From contig NC_057925.1 in NCBI RefSeq assembly GCF_018873765.1, positions 46,345,010 to 46,409,009 of the forward strand: DNA of 64,000 nucleotides. Direction: 5' to 3'. The number at the start of each line of letters is the position of its first letter. Within the stretch, counting starts at the first letter, position 1. The stretch is from Telopea speciosissima. Taxonomy: Eukaryota > Streptophyta > Magnoliopsida > Proteales > Proteaceae. Position numbers and translations under genes: made by a program. This document shows, piece after piece, positions 23,701 to 32,399 of the stretch. The notes below the pieces were generated by a model that searched no databases, was not told the origin of the DNA, and worked only from the letters and a program-made list of their open reading frames with translations.

Positions 23701-26700
23701 TTGTTGCTTCCTGCTCCCTTTGCAATTGCTGTGTTTTGTGACAAGAAAGAAACCGGGGAGTTTCTTGACAAAACAAGTATCTCCTGGTCCTACCATGATG
23801 TTAAGAGAACCTAGCAACGTGGGTATCCGTTTGAAAAGATTTTGAAGGTCTCAAGCTTAGGATTGTGGAGTTGATTGGTGGTCTTTGCTGGACTTGTGGA
23901 AGTGGATGGCCAGGTATGTACACTTCTTTTTTTTTGTACAGCTTACTTATGATATTGAGCTGTAGATGATTTTAAACACATCAATGATAGATACTTTTTC
24001 AGTTCCCAATAAAAACTTTATTAAGAAGGCTGCTAATTGTCTCCTCACATCAGTCAAGAGTGCCTATCATTATTTCCAAGGTTTATGAGATAATTAGAGA
24101 TCAATGATAGTAGATACAAGAGCAACAGACAATTTCACAACTAGAAACCATTCTTTTGCCACATTTTCCCACACACTAAGAGGTGTTTCAGCAATGAAGA
24201 AACAACATTGAAACAAATTAGCATAGCTGATATGAGGATGTTGATATGGATGAAGGATAAAACTAGATACAAAATAAGATAAGAATATAAGACGTAATTT
24301 AGAAGGACCTCCATTGCATGATAAGTTGAGAGAAAGTAGTTTGAAGTAGCATGGACATGTGCCATGAAGACCTCCATATGCAACGGTAAAGAGTGATATG
24401 ATTCAGATTAGAGGAGCTAAAAAAGCAAGGGAATAGGCATTAATTGAATTTGGGAGAAATGGTGAAAAGACCCATGGCTTTCAATTGGTTTGAATGGTGG
24501 AACAAAATCCATGTAGACAATCCCATTTAGTTAGGATAAGACTTAGTTGAGTTGAGACCAAATAGTGGAGAATGATAATAAACCAACAGGATTTCAGTAC
24601 ATAAAAATGCATTTAGAGAAGAAGCTTGCACAAACTTACCATTATAGGGCAGAACATGATCCTGCCTAATCCTCTTCTTTTTTATTCCCCCCCCCCCCTT
24701 CATGAATCTAAGAGAATGGGTATAAAGTTTCTTTTCTTGGCACAACGGTTAAGTTGCGCTATTGCAACCATCAAGTTGTGGGTTCGAAACATGGAAACAA
24801 CCTCTCCGTGAAGTAGGGTAAGGCTGCATCAATTTGCCCCTCCCAGACCCTGCAGTAGCGAGAGCCTTGTGCAGTGGGACGCTCATTTCATGAATCTAAG
24901 ACAATAGGCATAACCTTTCTTTTCTTTTTTTGAATTTAAGAAAATTGGATAACCTCATTTAATAAGCAGTATTCAAGACCACACAAAAAAAAATCTTACC
25001 CTTCTCAATATCATCATCATCCAAATCAAGATCACCTCCCCTAGGACCTTCTTCGTCATCATCACCACCTTTTTTGCCAAGTCCAAGTCTATTTTTCCTT
25101 GCCTCCTCTTCATCTCCATCCTCTTCTCCCCTATCCGAGACATTTCCTTCATCATCATCACCAGATGCTTTCCTACGTCCCCGTCCAGTAGCCCCACCAG
25201 CTTCCTTGTCATCAATTTTTTCCACTTCACCAAAGGCAGCAGGTCCATTATTTGCTGCTTTCATCATCCATCTTTGGTATCCATCTGCAGTTTTCCTCCT
25301 ATTTTTCATCTTCTCTTCAGCTTCTTCCAAGGTAAGTTGTTTATATTGAGCAACTTTGTTAAAGTTGTACCTACGGATCAAATATCAAATAGTCATTACC
25401 ACTTTAGTTGAGGATTATCACATCAAAATTAAATTTGAAGCATTAAATCAGAAATTATGTGCTAGAATTCGATAATATAATGCCATAGTAAAAGACATAA
25501 GCATAAATTCAATCTGCATGGGAAACCCAGTCATTCCCAAAAAAAAAGACACTCGGAAAATAATAACATTCTATTGTTCACCCAATCATAACTTGGAGAT
25601 AGCAGGATGTTGGTTATGCATACCAGGAACCAGCAGGAATAGCAACGAACTCCTTCCCTTGCATCATGAGCAGATAATAACTTGCAGATTGTGCACCCTC
25701 AAGCTGACCATGATACTGAAATTGGCCAGTCTCATCCTCCAAAAGCCAAGGCTTATTCTTGTACTTCTCCTGTGTGATGCATAAATAATGTTGAAATCAT
25801 AGAGGGATAAAGGAAATAGATACATTGAATATCAGACAGTATACATGAGCCATCATGACTTCTTTATGCCAGTAGGCATAGAGTAGAGTAGGAAACTAAG
25901 GTAAGCCAAGCACAATCAAATCCGGCAAGCTATACCGAATAGTGGCTGGCCCCACATGAGAGTATAATCGACAAATATAAAACTCCAAAAGAGATGGTAG
26001 TTGCACCCTCCCATGTATCAAAAGATAACTTTGTGTACTTGATGAGCTAAAGGATACAGAAAAAGTTCCATGGAACTGCAAAGTTGTCAATTTTTGCATC
26101 GTCTACTACATATTTTCGGACACGAACGATGAAAATTTCAACCTCCCATGGATAATGCCAGCACAATCCGACCCCATTTAGTTGGGAAAAGGCTGAGTTA
26201 TTATTGTTGTTGTATGAGTAATACCAGCATAACCATAAATGTTTGTTTTGTCTAAAAGTCTGCTCAACATTATCCTTTTCCTCCCATCTATTACCAACTT
26301 ATGCAAATATATTTACCCGCAAAGCATCTGTAACTTGGCGCCCTTGAAGCCCTTCTTTTTGGAGAGACCATTTATTATCAGCATTTTTCTTCTTAGAAAA
26401 ATTGGGAACCCCTGACACAAATCTACCAATGAAGTAATTTCTATCGCTGGCAGAACTGCCTCGGACATTATACTCCTGCAGAGAAAGAAGGGGAAAAAAA
26501 CACAATTTGAGCTGAAACAAAAATTCGGAAATGGTGAAATAGCTGATGTATAAAGAGGGAAGGATTGGAGGAATTAATTAAAATGATTTAACAGACCTAA
26601 ATTTACGAATTACATATAAAAACACAAACATGTCACATGTGTGTGTGTCTGTGTGTTTTTCGAGTGTTTAAGTGGGGAAGATGATGCAGATCTGAAGACC

Positions 26701-29084
26701 TACATTCAGAAAGCCAACAAGAGAGGCCAATCTATGGCCTAACATGTTTTGTTTTGTTTTGCTTTATTGTTTTCCATACTTAGTTTATTTTTAAGTCTTT
26801 GTTTTGTTAATTGAGCCATGGTCAAATTCTGGTTCATTGTTGGGTCAATTTAAGTGACTTGATTTTAAGTTTTCTAATTAGCAATATTTAGTTGCAAGGG
26901 TCTACATCACTTACACGTATGTTAAGTAGGTGGTAGTGTTTTGTAAGTTGAGTCGGTTTTGTAAGTTGAGTCGGCTAGGCGTTGTCCTAGTCCAACTCAA
27001 AGTCTGAGTTTTTAACTTTATAAATAAAGCTATATGTGTGGGGGGGTTCATTACCTTACACACGATTTAAAACTCTGAAGCTTGCTTGCTGCTGCAACTG
27101 CTCTTCTCCACTGAGAAGCTCCTTGTGTTTGATCAAGGAAGAAGGGATTGGAGTTTGATCTAATCGACGTCTTGCTGTGTGAAGCCCAGGTGGATCCTCT
27201 ACTGTTATTGCTCAAGTTCTATTGCTGATTTGCTGGTTTGGAAACCCTAATTTCATATCACAGCCATTACAAGTAAGCTTTATTCTTAAGTTTCTGCAAC
27301 TAGAATCCTAATTTCTAGTTACTCATATACAAGGTTTTTTCTAAATTAAGCAAACCAGCCATTCGATCTTTCTGAAATTTCTACCACATGTTCACAACCA
27401 TAACCTAGGACTCGATTCAAATTTGGTCCTGTTCTGACGGCTGGATTTGAATATAATTCTGTTTTCCCTATTCTGCCCCTACCTCCATTAAAGCACTGTT
27501 TAGACCTACTTCCATCACCCATAACCGATTCAGTTTTCATGACCTAAACAAGCTACTGATGTTAGGTTAATTAACATCTGAGATCAGTAACTTGATTCCC
27601 TTTCCTAACCCTAGTTACAGTACCCGAAATTACCCTATTAACCCTACTCTTATTGACACTAGGATTACCCATTATCTATTGTTTTACCCACCTGATTTGA
27701 CTGAAACTTTCAGCAGACCTTCCTCCTAATTTTTAGTTATCTACTACACTCGACCTCACCCACAGCCCCATCCAACCACCTATTTTATTGTTATATTAAT
27801 TACCCTAATCTGAACCTTATCCCCTGAGAAAAGATCTTGTCTTGGCTACTGATTTGAAATTCAAACCAGTACTACATTAGAAGGCTGAGTGAGAGGGAAG
27901 AGAGAAATTCTACCAGATGAAAATCATAAATGATAAATCAGTACCATTTATGGCAGTAACAGTCTAGTTGTGCTTCTCTTAAGTAATACAAAGGCCAAGA
28001 GGAGCTCATGGAACATCCAGCATTTTGGCATTGGAAGAGGCCCCTTGTACTGTGATATTGACCCTGATCTATCCCTATGGTCACTATGTCTGAGCAAATA
28101 GATGTATAGGGAGGGGAAGCAGTCATCAATTCCCACCACACAAGTCACAAGCCAGCTCCTATTTGGCTCTTTCTTTCAGCACAATCATGTGGAATGTGGA
28201 GGTTTATGAAATTGCCTTTCTGTGCAGCCATTTTGAACTGAACCTGGATTTTTTTTTTTGTCCCCTTGGGGGAGGGGGACCAGAAATTGGGGAGGAGTCT
28301 GCCACTGCAGATTGCTTCTTCCTTCTCTGCTGTCTTTTGCTCTTTGGATTTCTTCTGAAGAATTATTCCTTTTTCAATTTGTATAGCTGAAGTATCCATT
28401 GACTAACCAAATCAGAAAAAGAAGATACACAGTTACTTCAAACCTACTTTGACTTTGGGCATTTGTTTTTAAACCCAGGGAAAAATGAGAAGCATGAATG
28501 GTATAATTGAAAATACCTCAACCATGTAACAGAGAAAGTAGCCTGACGGCAACAATGGCCAAATCAAATGAGCCAATTAATAACTCACTTCAGCAACTTG
28601 GAATGGACAAAGAAATATATAACATTTTTTCTTTCTTAACTAAACCAAAGTTGGAAACGAGGAATATTACATCAAAGGAGAACCAGGGAAGACAGAGGTA
28701 AGGGGAGTAGAAATTTATGTTTACTGTCAAAAAAATATAACAAAATAGGAAAACCGCATTGGAAATAACAGGTATGAGGCCCAAAACAGTGCAAATTAAT
28801 TCAACAGTTCTCAAATATAAACACGATTACACCAAAATGAGAACAAAAAACAATGGCAAGTAAAGAAAATTAAGCCAACTAAAAAAAGGGGGGGTGAAAC
28901 AACGACAACATACCCGAATTAATCGTGTGAGTGCAACGCCACACTCGTAACATTTTCCATGGTTCTCCGCCATGGTTTTTCCGCAGGACAAGCAGAGAGT
29001 CATATGCTTACAATTACTCCCGTAAAGATCAGTGTTCGACCCACAGCCGCCGCATGACGGCTTTAAAACAAGATCGAACGACAT
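11762..29084 (-). CDS. TFIIFA: Transcription initiation factor IIF subunit alpha (RAP74)
   Basis: Nine coding exons on the minus strand, reconstructed here: 28914-29084, 26317-26475, 25624-25769, 25000-25370, 17354-17469, 16220-16354, 15701-15919, 15384-15593 and 11762-11851. All borders are GT-AG and phases add up to 1617 nt, a 538-residue protein close to the plant family length. Visible parts: an N-terminal plant-type Cys cluster (C11, C14, C25, C31, C34, C45, C48); the RAP30-dimerising region (about 60-165, [37 protein letters not shown]); a basic then very acidic linker (about 165-365); a Lys/Pro/Ser linker; and a C-terminal winged helix (about 474-538, [30 protein letters not shown]). 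The protein binds Pol II with RAP30 and acts in promoter recruitment, start selection and elongation in the nucleus. The frame is intact, so the gene is probably functional despite TE-filled introns. Confidence 0.97.
11909..11985. repeat. Poly-C / poly-T / poly-G tract in intron 8
   Basis: Consecutive runs of C (about 14), a TG microsatellite, T (about 14) and G (about 18) lie 60-130 bases upstream of the exon 9 acceptor on the transcribed strand. On the mRNA strand this reads as a C-run, an A-run, then a G-run. Exact run lengths may contain sequencing error. Confidence 0.75.
12150..12183. repeat. Short perfect inverted repeat
   Basis: GTGAATGGGAAT and its exact complement ATTCCCATTCAC are separated by about 10 bases inside intron 8. 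Confidence 0.6.
12885..13035. mobile_element. Foldback MITE in intron 8
   Basis: The left end TTTCTGTGGGGGAGCGTGG and the reverse complement of the right end TTTCCTGTGAGGGAACATGG are inverted copies with mismatches. The ends resemble family A termini (TTTTCTGTACGGGAGTGTGG), so this is likely a distant relative. Confidence 0.55.
13166..13339 (-). mobile_element. Au-like SINE, full length, with 11-bp target duplication
   Basis: The minus-strand body runs from a GAGGGCGGGCTTTGG-type head with a tRNA-like Pol III promoter to a GCCCTTTTTT end. It is flanked by identical 11-mers GACAAGAACCA (13155-13165 and 13340-13350). Body motifs (GGGAGCCT, GACCCCGCA complement, AGGCTGTTTCC complement) match the other copies in the window and the plant Au SINE family. 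Confidence 0.88.
13932..14034 (-). mobile_element. Au-like SINE, 5'-truncated
   Basis: Only the 3' two-thirds is present: GGCGTACCCAGTGTACGAGG through GCAGAGAGGCTGTTTCC. The promoter head with the B box is missing, so this copy is 5'-truncated relative to its minus-strand orientation. Confidence 0.85.
14493..14703. repeat. 105-bp tandem duplication
   Basis: Two adjacent copies (14493-14597 and 14598-14703) begin ATTGAGCTAGAATGTGGGCCC and end AAACATCCCACCGTTAGAGA. They differ at a few positions. The sequence lies in intron 8 and is not coding. Confidence 0.85.
16355..17353 (-). other. TFIIF alpha intron 5 (1.0 kb) with one SINE
   Basis: Donor GTAACT at 17353 and acceptor CTTGCAG at 16355. 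It contains the SINE at 16782-16952, inserted opposite to the gene. Confidence 0.9.
16782..16952 (+). mobile_element. Au-like SINE, full length, with 17-bp target duplication
   Basis: Starts at the tRNA-like head (GAGGGTGGACCTCAGCGCAAC) with a B box GGGTTCGAGTC near 16849 and ends CGTGCACTGCGTACGCCCTT plus a T run. The flanks TTACAGAAGTAAGATTA (16765-16781) and TTACAGAAGGAAGATTA (16953-16969) differ at one base and are the target duplication. Confidence 0.88.
18449..19183 (-). pseudogene. RTE LINE reverse transcriptase, 3' part, inactive
   Basis: Contains the RT palm motif [18 protein letters not shown] and, where RTE elements have FADDIVLV, this copy reads [11 protein letters not shown]. 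Both catalytic Asp are replaced, so the enzyme would be dead even without the stops. Upstream sequence ([19 protein letters not shown]) is joined in frame up to the LTR insertion at 19185. Confidence 0.85.
19185..20531 (+). mobile_element. LTR (about 1.33 kb) plus primer-binding site of a truncated retrotransposon
   Basis: Starts TGATGCAGG at 19185, ends CTACATTA at 20518, and is followed two bases later by TGGTATCAGAG (20521-20531), a tRNA-Met-type primer-binding site. About 70 bases of internal sequence follow before RTE sequence resumes near 20600. No second LTR or gene is seen, so only the 5' end of the element remains. The LTR is homologous to the solo LTR at 26682-27879. Confidence 0.7.
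20775..21371 (-). pseudogene. RTE LINE linker between endonuclease and RT
   Basis: 198 open residues with the RTE-typical [10 protein letters not shown] motif, a basic helical stretch ([30 protein letters not shown]) and [14 protein letters not shown]. It continues toward the RT fingers (VPLEVW-like text in a shifted frame near 20680-20760) before the LTR insertion. Confidence 0.85.
21744..22000 (-). pseudogene. RTE LINE endonuclease (APE-type), C-terminal part
   Basis: Shows [18 protein letters not shown] then [19 protein letters not shown] and [10 protein letters not shown], standard for plant RTE endonuclease. A stop lies between the two pieces. The N-terminal part is displaced to 22781-22915 by the solo LTR. 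Confidence 0.85.
22006..22775 (-). mobile_element. Solo LTR (770 bp) with perfect target duplication
   Basis: The ends TGGTGCAG and CTGCATCA are inverted copies (TG...CA), and TTTAC flanks both sides (22001-22005 and 22776-22780). Removing it restores the RTE endonuclease reading QETRWKG...[10 protein letters not shown] assign the minus strand tentatively from the TGATGCAG start shared with the other LTRs in this gene. No coding remains. Confidence 0.85.
24380..24560 (+). mobile_element. Short 3' fragment of an RTE/LINE-like element
   Basis: Contains text like the RTE C-terminus ([16 protein letters not shown], then [12 protein letters not shown]) followed by CCCATTTAGTTAGGATAAG, which matches the conserved 3' end of plant RTE elements. 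Badly decayed. Confidence 0.5.
24736..24886 (+). mobile_element. Au-like SINE, diverged, flanked by a 37-bp direct repeat
   Basis: Has TTGGCACAACGGTTAAGTTGC, a B box GGGTTCGAAAC near 24779, CCTGCAGTAGCGAGAGCC and GTGCAGTGGGACGCTC. The flanks TTCATGAATCTAAGAGAATG (24699 on) and TTCATGAATCTAAGACAATA (24887 on) extend as a direct repeat of about 37 bases, unusually long for a SINE target duplication. Confidence 0.8.
26155..26215 (+). mobile_element. RTE LINE 3' terminal fragment in intron 2
   Basis: Only about 60 bases: AATCCGACCCCATTTAGTTGG then AAAAGGCTGAGTT and a TTATTGTTGTTGT tail, the conserved RTE 3' end. Confidence 0.6.
26476..28913 (-). other. TFIIF alpha intron 1 (2.4 kb) with a solo LTR
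   Basis: Donor GTATGT at 28913 and acceptor CTCTGCAG at 26476. It separates the N-terminal Cys-cluster exon from the rest. About half of it is the solo LTR at 26682-27879. The part 27900-28910 shows no gene. Confidence 0.9.
26682..27879 (+). mobile_element. Solo LTR (about 1.2 kb), same family as 19185-20518
   Basis: Starts TGATGCAG and ends CTACATTA, as does the LTR at 19185. Shared blocks include ACTTAGTTTATTTT, a GAAGCCC-GGTGG stretch (near 27181 and 19728) and GCTGCTGCAAC. Flanks GAAGA and GAAGG (26677-26681, 27880-27884) fit a 5-bp duplication with one mismatch. No internal genes, so it is a recombined solo LTR. Confidence 0.75.
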
Positions 29085-29550
29085 CTCTATTCCAGTAGAA
29101 AACCCTACAAATCAAAGAAACAAAGAAATCAGAGAAACAAAAATCCAAAAACCAGGAGTGCGGAACCGGTTTGCATCCTGAGGAAGGTGAGAGTTGAGGA
29201 ATTCGAGCTGGAACTGTTAAGAGTAAAGGTTCAGAACAAGTTTCCCAATTCAAGAACCTACACAAAGAATGTATGCCATATCATTGCACAAAATATAAAT
29301 ACCTCAAAAAGAGTATGCTTCGTTTTCGATAGTTTTCGAGTCTCTTTGAGATTGCGAGAGAGAGATTTGGAAGACTCCTATACGTTTTGAGAGGGAATTC
29401 GAAATAATTGTTGTTGCTGTCTACCGTTCTATTGATCTCTGCTTGACGAGCGGCATCGCATCTGGTGAACTGGATGGTGAACTGGATGGGTTTATTTGAA
29501 GTTTGAAAATGGGACTTCTATTTTCCCGAGTTAAGGTTGGGAAAATAGAT
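29085..29550 (-). promoter_or_regulatory. 5' UTR and proximal promoter region of TFIIF alpha
   Basis: Lies directly upstream of the ATG at 29084. The 5' UTR may contain an intron, which I cannot place. No clear TATA box is seen. Confidence 0.45.
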
Positions 29551-29665
29551 GGCGCATTGATGAGGTGACACTTTCCTGCCCATCTATTTTCCGTCCTTCA
29601 TAACTTGTAACTTGTGAAGGACGGAAAATAGATGGGAAGGAAAGTGTCACCTCATCAATGCCCCA
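29550..29665. repeat. Near-perfect ~50-bp-arm palindrome upstream of TFIIF alpha
   Basis: The left arm (from ATTGATGAGGTGACACTTTC at 29556) and right arm (GAAAGTGTCACCTCATCAAT ending at 29659) are inverted copies over about 50 bases with about two mismatches and a short loop near 29605. The inner arms contain CATCTATTTTCCGTCC and GGACGGAAAATAGATG. It is probably a MITE, and a transcript across it would form a long hairpin. Confidence 0.85.
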
Positions 29666-29699
29666 TTTATGCTGTCTGTTCCATAAAAAACAAGGAGGG

Positions 29700-29980
29700 G
29701 GATGGGTATGCTAGCGCCTAGCGGTATATCATATGTTAGCATCTTATGTTTTTTTTTCTCTCGTTCCTTTTGAAATGATTTTTTTACTTTTTAAAGGAAA
29801 AAGAGAAAGAGAGACGCATAGGGTGCTAGCATATCCAACCAATCCCAAAAACAAAAAAGGCAAGTTGCCTCTTGCAATCCACGCAAGTGCAAGGCCAATG
29901 AGAACACGTCTAAGGGTATATACATTGATGGGATTTTTTATATAAAGTGGGATGGGATAAGACCATGAATGATAGAGTAA
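29700..29980. other. Spacer with a MITE-like remnant
   Basis: TATGCTAGCGCC and GGTGCTAGCATA form imperfect inverted ends around an AGAGAAAGAGAG-rich centre (about 29706-29836), suggesting a foldback element. No gene. Confidence 0.4.
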
Positions 29981-30650
29981 AGAATGATTGTATTAGAGCC
30001 AAATTGAGAGTTGCACTAATCTAGGATAAGCTACGTGAGAGCCGTTTAAAGAGGTATGGTCATGTCAAAAGGAGACCCATGGATGCACCACTATATTAGT
30101 GAGGAAGAGTGACCAGATTTAGTTTGATGGAGCAAAAAAATGTAAGGGGCAGTCCTAAAATGACTATTCGAGAAGTGGTAAGAAAGAATATGCATGTGGT
30201 AGGGCTCGATCCTAATACGACCACGGATAGAGTTATTTGAAAGAGAAGAACTTGTGTAACCGATCCCTTGTAGGGGGTATTTCTGAGATGCTGCTTTGAC
30301 TATTGCTTTGATTTCTACATAGTCTTGTTCGGCCTGTTCTGAGTTGTCTATATCCTCTTCAATTCGTTTGTCGGGCCTAGTCCAGGTTCGGGCGGGAATG
30401 CTCGCTAGGGAATAAAATCATTTTCGGATAGAGTTGTTTGAAGGAGAAGGACCTGTGTAGCCCCTTGTAAGGGATGTTCCTGGGATGTTGCTTTGACTAT
30501 TGCTTTGACTTCTTTCTTATTTTCTTTTTTTTTTTTTTACTTCCTTTTACCCTTTTTGTATTTCTCTTATTTCTATTACTATCATAGCCTCTACCGGATC
30601 ATGTAGCCGACCCCATTTAATTGGGATAAGGTTATGGTTGTTGTTGTTGG
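29980..30650 (+). mobile_element. RTE-type LINE 3' fragment with internal duplication
   Basis: Encodes decayed RTE C-terminal text (RLKRYGHVKRRPMDAP, SPKMTIREVVRKNMHVVGL) and ends at GACCCCATTTAATTGGGATAAG followed by a TTGTTGTTGTTGG tail. An internal segment is repeated (about 30225-30330 and 30423-30515). Truncated at its 5' end. Confidence 0.8.
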
Positions 30651-30769
30651 GGTGGGGTGGGGTAGTGAATTCACGCACTCATTTGTCTAGCGCAAGGGCT
30701 ATGCGACTTGGCAACGTTATTTTTTCCCTAAAAATATATCTTAACCTCCAAAATCACATTTAGGATAAG

Positions 30770-30965
30770 GGAAAAAGATCTTTGTCATGTTGCATGGAAT
30801 CTGTGCCTAGATACAGGAGCGCACAAAATTATTGCCCTGCCCCTGTGAAATTAAAAAAAAAAAATCCTTTTCACGTTGATGTTCATGCCTTTGAAGGTTC
30901 TATCATTGGCCCTCGTGTTGGTGCAGGGGCCACGCAGCCTTGCAGTGATTTCTTGCCCTTAGAAT
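30770..30965. repeat. MITE-like repeat, family C copy 1
   Basis: Shares CTAGATACAGGAGCG, a CCCTGTGAAAT core, CATTGGCCCTCGTG and GTGATTTCTTGCCC with copies at 46375-46535 and 46617-46800. Non-coding. Confidence 0.6.
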
Positions 30966-31421
30966 TCTTTTGAAACAATAATTCTAATTTAAATGTTATG
31001 CTACTAAAGAGTCCGTAGCTGCTACAATAGGGAAGGGGTATATCTTTAATTATGTGCAAACAACCGTTTGATCGATGGCCTGTCAGCATGCCCCATGAGG
31101 TCAAGGGATCGACTCTCATAGTTTGCAAATTGTGCCAAAACAAAGGCACCCCTCCCTCCTTCCCTCCAAACCCCCTTCTAGTTGTAGGATTCTGTTGGCT
31201 TGTCTTAACCTTTCCTTTGTAACTTAGATTTTTATTTTTTTTTTGGATAGAAAGAAGGTTATTCATCAATATTTGATAGGCAATAGTTACCAATATATAT
31301 TAGGGTAAACTAAAAAAAAGTTAACGATATTTATCAATATATATATCAAAAGTAAAATAACTCTTTATTTTTTTCGAAGGCAATAGTTAATTACACTAAG
31401 GTTCCTCCACTCTAATAATAT
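30966..31421. other. Spacer, no gene seen
   Basis: AT-rich with no exon supported. It ends in the target site of the Tat-type element. Confidence 0.4.
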
Positions 31422-31426
31422 CAAGT

Positions 31427-31965
31427 TGTTGTGACAAATTCTGACTCGGGTTGTGATTCACCTGGTCGAGCCTTCTTCGAACTGACCTGCACAGGCTAGA
31501 CCACAAAGAAGGCAAAGAAGTGCCGGCCTGAGCCGGTTAGTATATTCCGATGCCTAAGTCAGAGCTTGCAACAGATAAATCTCAAACTAAAGAGCTTGAG
31601 TAAGTAAAAATTGAAGTCCCCATACCTTAGCCTGGCATGGCTATTTATAGCTTTAAGTCGCTGTACGATACTTAAACTTTTCTGTTTGTAGAGAATAACT
31701 TCGGTTCCCCATAATCCTTGAAGGCAGCATCCTTAGTTGACACGTGTATGACCTAGGGTCATGCCTAACGTGTGATTCTAGGGTCATGCGAGGTGCATGA
31801 CCCTCCTTTGACCGGGGTCAAGGGGTGTGGGCTATATTTAACCTGGGTTAGTATGATTTCCCAATGTGATCGGCCGACCCGACCTATGTGTAGGTCGGGC
31901 TGTGGGCTGGTCTACCTCTTCCACATGTCGCGGGATGATTAGCTATGGTAAAATATGGTCTATCA
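31427..31965 (-). repeat. 3' LTR of the Tat-type element
   Basis: 539 bp, plus-strand ends TGTTGTGAC and GGTCTATCA. It retains about 43 bases (centred on AATGTGATCGGCCGACCCGA, near 31863-31885) that are missing from the 5' LTR. Confidence 0.93.
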
Positions 31966-32399
31966 TAGGCCCCCCACTCTTATTGGGTGCATTCACCTGA
32001 TAAGAGTAGGTCGGGTATACTGTATCGTAGATTCCCCCGACCTGTGCTTATGGTCATTAGTCTATTAGGCGCATTTAATGCTATCCGTACCATATCAGGG
32101 ATTCGGCGTCAGTCACATGATGTGTCACCTCAGGATCTGACGCGTGGCATCCGCCATTATTGGCCTCGGGCAAGTGAACCATCGTGCATTCTTGGCTATT
32201 CGATTAGCGATTCTCGGCCATTGGACCATTGGTTTTTCCCGCTCTTTATTCCTATAAATAGGCACTCTTTCTTCGATCTTCCTTAGCCATTTTTTGCCAT
32301 TTTTCTCTCGGTGCTCTCGTACTCGGGTTTTCTTATCCTTCTGCATTCGGTTCCTGCTTAGCTTCTCGGTTCATCCTTTCCTCTTCCTTAATAGTAAGT

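Larger units (their letters stand above)
17470..24999 (-). other. TFIIF alpha intron 4 (7.5 kb), a nested TE cluster
   Basis: Donor GTAAGA at 24999 and acceptor TTTCCAG at 17470. The splice joins GGG-type Gly codons in [12 protein letters not shown], so the frame is continuous across it. Most of the intron is one RTE LINE in sense orientation interrupted by a solo LTR and an LTR fragment, plus a SINE and an RTE-like tail. Confidence 0.9.

Noticed and set aside
25074..25349. Ser/Pro-rich open frame on the plus strand
   Set aside because: It is antisense to TFIIF alpha exon 4.
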